NCBI RefSeq assembly: GCF_025698545.1
Contig: NC_068575.1
Location: forward strand, 59,963,980-60,027,979
Reading direction: 5' to 3'
From: Gossypium raimondii
Taxonomy: Eukaryota > Streptophyta > Magnoliopsida > Malvales > Malvaceae
Length of the DNA: 64,000 nt
This document shows, piece by piece, positions 59,900 through 64,000 of the stretch; within the stretch, counting starts at the first letter, position 1; each line of letters opens with the position of its first letter. The position numbers and the translations under genes were made by a program. The notes under the pieces were generated by a model, which had not been told where the DNA came from, did no database searches, and saw only the letters and a program-made list of their open reading frames with translations.

Positions 59900-62434
59900 T
59901 CAAGTGTCACGCCTCCTTTGGCGGGGAGCAGCACCACCAGTTTCATTCTCCTTTTCCTCCTCCTTTTCCTCTTCAGCTGGCTTTTCTCCACTGCTTCCTT
60001 GATCATTTGATGTATCAGCAGCCGCCTCTGTTTTCTTCTCTACTCTTGGCTGCTGCGCACAGTTTTATCCAATCAGTTATTCAAACACGAAAACACGGTT
60101 ACCAGTCACGAAATACTCACTTGTTTCTTCCCACTAAAAATGAGCATGAAGATAGCTGTCAAGATAACCACCACAATGGAGACCAGGACACCAATGGTGA
60201 GGTTGGGTTGTTTCTCAGCCTTCTCAATGAAGTCCTACAAGAAAAAAAAAAACTCATGTTTTTGATGTAATCCACCAATGAAACAATAATCTGCATATGA
60301 AAAAGGACACTAAAGGAACTTACAAGAATTTGGAGCTTGTATTTGCTTAAGAAAGGAATATCAGCAAACTTGTATAGGACATCGAAGACGGTCTTCTGCA
60401 GCAGAGGTATGGAGAAGTTCAGTTATATGGTATAAAAGAGTGAATCACCAAAATAAGTAAGCATGCAAGAGCATTTACCTGGAAGCCACCGAGATCATCC
60501 GAACCTGCAGCTTCTTCCTCCGCCTTCTGTTTTTCCTTCTCAACCACAAACTTTGGTTTCCATGTGGTGTCCCGGTATGACTCAGCAACATTCTCGTCTT
60601 TGGCTATCAAAATATTGTCAAACAATATACCTTCTTGCATTGTCCAAATCTCGATACCAATTGCAGCGATAGGGTCAAAGTAAGGCTTGTCAAGCTCGAA
60701 GTAGTTAGGGTTTGGGATGTCCCTAGGCTTCCAAATACCCTTGTAATTGGGGTTGTCGACTAGAGGAGGATTCCATATTCCTTTAAAAGCTGGGTTCCTC
60801 TTCATCGGTCTCTTCCATTCACCACAACCAGGAGCTGTCTGACACTTTGGGTTATCAATTTTGGGGGCTTCCCATACACCATCCTCTTCATCATCCCAAT
60901 CTTCTGGCTTGGTTGCCTCAGGATCATCTATCTCTTCAGACTCATCGTCTAACCATCCTTCCGGTTTCACAGCCTCCATATCTTCAATTTCCATGGGTGC
61001 ATTCTCATCCCAATCATCAGGCTTCACAGCATTAGGATCAGGAATTCTGACTCTATCGTCCCAGTCCTCGGGTTTCTTTTCATTTGGGTCAGGAATAGTC
61101 TTGGCAGGGGTAATTGGAGGATCAAAATCTTGAGCTGAGAGGAAGTTTCCCTTCTTCTTCACCTCTCCATCAATCAGAATGCTAATCTCATTGTCAGGCT
61201 TCAAGATGGCAGTATAGACATGAGAAAGCTTGTCAGATGGGACGCGCGGTGGGTCAATAAGATGATGTTCAACATATTCCCCAGATTTAGGATTCTTCTG
61301 CTTCAGGATAAAGTGCACCTTGTTTGTTAATCCACATATGTCAGGTCCAAACATGATAGAGTAAGGGGATCCATTGTCAAATTCCTTAGGCTTCCACCCA
61401 GCTTCCTGAGGTCTAAGGTATTTCAGGTATGCACCACCACATTCAAGTCCATTCTGGAAGCGAGCCTCGTACTGAAGCACAGTGGTTCCATCCCTGAGAT
61501 TCACAGGCTCCTCCAGCTCTTTCACTATTGCGTACTTCCGTGCCTTCTCGGTCACTAGAAGCCCATAGTCATCGTGCCCTTCACTCTTTGAATGCTCCCA
61601 TATACCTGCAACCCCCAAAACCACATCAACGTAAATTTGTCACTCCATAAAACATGCAATATGCACATTGAGGTACATTAAATGGCAAAAAACCGGAAGT
61701 CCAAAAGATTTCAGGGTATACAATTCAACATCAGAAAAAAAAAATCATTAAATTTCCAATGCATCACAAAGCTAACAAAACAGGATCCAAGACATGGTAT
61801 AAATTACAGCCATCATTAAAGCACCTTATCACCATTTCCACTTTTTTAATGATCCATCTTTTTATCTTTCCTTCTATGCATATTTGGCTTCTATAATTTC
61901 AGATTATTAAAGAGCATTTTCCTTAATTCTATTTCAAGTACAATGTTCCAATCCAGGCTATAATGTTCATATCATTATTCCAGATAGTATCTTCTCTAGT
62001 ACGATAATAAGCTTGCATGATCAATACATTCTAAATAGCAAACAATCAAATAAGACAATCCAAATATCTAATAAATCAACATTTTCAAACAAAATAAGAA
62101 GAAGACGAATGACAGAAACCGAAATCTATACGATGATTTCCACCGATGAGAGCCATGAAAGGAAAAACAATAACATTCACCTTTATAATCATCTTTATCA
62201 GAGACGATCCATCGCCCATTGAATGGCTCTTCAAATGAATCATAAAAAATCTAAAGCAAATCCAAAGAAAACAAAAATTACATTCTTAATTATAACAGAT
62301 TCAATTATTCTTAGCAGATCGACGTGAATATAAAAATGAAATACCGCAGCATCATGATCAGCGGCAATGCAGAGAAGCTGCATCGACGCGAACGCTAAGA
62401 AGACAAGAAGCGCAAAATGCCCCATCATTATCAT
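59900..62434 (-). CDS. CNX1: Calnexin
   Basis: ER-membrane lectin chaperone that holds monoglucosylated glycoproteins for folding. Six coding exons (62434-62345, 62250-62181, 61605-60479, 60395-60324, 60234-60121, 60052-59900), 541 residues against about 530 in Arabidopsis CNX1. The signal peptide is GHFALLVFLAFASMQLL. The lectin domain includes CGGAYLKYLRP and YSIMFGPDICG. The P-domain has four type-1 units (IPDPNEKKPEDWDD; IPDPNAVKPDDWDE; MEAVKPEGWLDD; DDPEATKPEDWDD) and type-2 units (GEWKRPMKRNPAFKG; GIWNPPLVDNPNYKG; GIWKPRDIPNPNYFE). The TM segment is LTIGVLVSIVVVILTAIFML near 465-485, and the cytosolic tail is acidic, ending in a basic RRRDT. The last intron ends in a CAGCAG tandem acceptor. 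Intact. Confidence 0.95.
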
Positions 62435-64000
62435 CAATCCAAAGGACCCTACCACTGATTACAGATTGGAAATCTTTTCTTTCTTATATATTCTTTTAAT
62501 CTGAATCCTAAATCTAAGACTAAAAATCGAAGCTTTAACCGTATGTTGCTGATTTTTATAGATCTTCATGGCACTGTACAATTCGTGCCACGTGAAGTCA
62601 GCAAATTGATTTTTGACACGTATGCAAATCAAGCAACCTACCTTATGCAGGATATTTGGAATAGAATTTTTTTTGGAAAACCCGTTTTTAGTTATTCTTT
62701 GCTTAATTGCTTTGCCGGATCTAAAAGAGGGAACGGTTCGGGTCAGGGCCCATTGGTGGATCTTGATTTCCATGCATATACCATCATCAACTTAATAGTA
62801 TTCATCGTTTTATAAAAGAAAAGAAAATGGTTTAAATTGGATAAGATGATTTTCTTTTTCCACATATACACTTGCAGCTGAGGCAACATCTAACACAAAT
62901 TATGAGGATGTAAGGGAATTTAATAAATTTGGCAAGTCTTGTAACTCTTGTTCCACCAATAAGAAAGGCAGGGAAATGTCCCATGGCATGGACTGGTTTT
63001 GTCGTGATTTCTCAAATGAATCATGGTTGTAGGGAAAGAGGTATTCAGGAGCTGTAAAGGAAAGGCGGCATTTGTGGTCATTTTCAGATTAGTTTGCAAC
63101 AATTTCATGATTAAAAACCCATTGTAGCTTAAGTGAAACTCTTTTTTTATTAAAATAACTTCAAGCATGTTTGATAATAATCACATATTAGACATTTAAG
63201 TAAACGCCCGAATGGAAATCTGAGAGTATTACAGCTAAGGGTGGTGGATAGTCAGAATATGTTTTGGTCATGGTGGTGAAGCTGAGTTCAACGATATTCT
63301 GGTTATTTGTCTTTTGTTGTTTTATTGTGATCCTTGTAGTAGGTTTGATCTGGTTGATGTTTCTTATGATGTAGCTTCAGCTTTGATGAAGGTGTGTTGT
63401 CTATATGTCTTTTGTTTGATTGGGGGGCATCTGAATAAAGTATTTATTTGTAAGTTTGACCACTCTGGTCTTAAGCTGCTTTTGTCTTTATAAAGAAATA
63501 AAATATTGCATCATAATAATAATAAAATGTCGAAGAAAATTGCACAATTCAGAGATAGAAATGTTGGAGAGAGGATATATTTCATATTGGTTTTATTTGT
63601 ATTTTAATTTATTTTTTATTGATGGCTGTTGTGGAGTGTTTTTTATAGCCAAAAGAGAAAATAAGAGAGTAAACATGGGAGTTTATTATCTGTTTTTGAA
63701 AATATGAGAGAAATTACTCATACTTTACCTCTTAATACTATCTTTATGTATCTGATTTACCAAATCAGGCTCTCCAAAACACCCTATCATCTTCCTTGTT
63801 TCTTTTTTCTTTTGTGAAAGTCTTGTCCTGTGTAAGAGTTGGTCCCTTTTCCCTCATAAAATAAACTTCAAAGATCTATTATGCATTATAGGCAAGACTA
63901 TTATTTTGTTATGATTGTGAGTATTGACCTTAGTAGCCAAGTTGTTAGATAAGCCATTGTTAGGACTTCAACCCAATTTATTGCAGTAATGTTAATTCTG
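62435..64000. other. Calnexin promoter and intergenic DNA to the window edge
   Basis: Probable calnexin leader and promoter for the first few hundred bases, then AT-rich DNA. Small open frames (for example 63456-63707) have no motif. No gene supported. Confidence 0.4.
62589..62594. promoter_or_regulatory. G-box (CACGTG) upstream of calnexin
   Basis: GCCACGTGAAG lies about 155 bases upstream of the calnexin ATG. Plant ER-stress genes are driven by bZIP60/bZIP28 at CCACG-containing elements, and this CCACGTG core could serve. It is not a full ERSE (no CCAAT or ATTGG at the right spacing was seen), so the role is a guess. Confidence 0.35.

Noticed and set aside
59683-61133. Plus-strand open frames opposite calnexin
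   Set aside because: They are antisense shadows of the calnexin exons, whose plant family match and splice phases are unambiguous.
1-64000. CRISPR array, prokaryotic operon or phage signature
   Set aside because: No spaced direct repeats of that kind, no Shine-Dalgarno-linked gene strings; intron-containing plant genes fill the window.

Overview
This is a plant (eudicot) nuclear window: AT-rich intergenic DNA, genes split by short GT-AG introns, and plant-specific families (ARABIDILLO, AP2/ERF, LRR-RLK, CC-NBS-LRR). From recall of similar sequences I suspect Malvaceae, probably cotton (Gossypium), but I could not check this.

Layout. The left edge holds the 5' part of a 60S ribosomal protein L15 gene (minus). 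Next come a plant-specific tail-anchored-like protein (3560-6300, +), a 2-oxoglutarate/Fe(II) dioxygenase (8306-9388, -), a decayed RNase H fragment split by a MITE (12.3-13.3 kb), and a 12-coding-exon ARABIDILLO F-box/armadillo gene (14919-20719, +) with one GC-AG intron. From 21.4 to 22.8 kb there are LTR-type fossils. Two group IX ERF factors follow (24946-25602, -; 28954-29637, +). The second lost its conserved C-terminal tail to an out-of-frame deletion.

The 33.8-43.8 kb stretch is an immune-receptor locus. A minus-strand LRR receptor kinase of the XII type (EFR/FLS2/Xa21 class) carries a second, pseudokinase domain fused in frame. It stands head to head with an intronless CC-NBS-LRR gene, and a triple 174-bp tandem repeat lies between them. 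This LRR-RLK-kinase-pseudokinase gene is the most unusual thing in the window. Beyond it are an ankyrin pseudogene and two foldback inverted repeats (48.4 and 50.4 kb). Two housekeeping genes close the window: Tudor-SN (53152-57962, +, 16 coding exons, all introns phase 0) and calnexin (59900-62434, -, 6 coding exons).

Mobile DNA is mostly small non-autonomous elements. Three copies of a G/C-ended element share TAGAGGTGATCATGG-type termini; two have perfect 8-bp target duplications, which points to the hAT superfamily. Three copies of a second, about 0.45-0.57-kb MITE with long AT-rich inverted repeats are also present.

The genes do not form one pathway. The immune pair and the defence-type ERF pair are the two clusters that make functional sense together. 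Exon boundaries were worked out by eye from splice signals, reading phase and family alignment from memory; no database search was possible.
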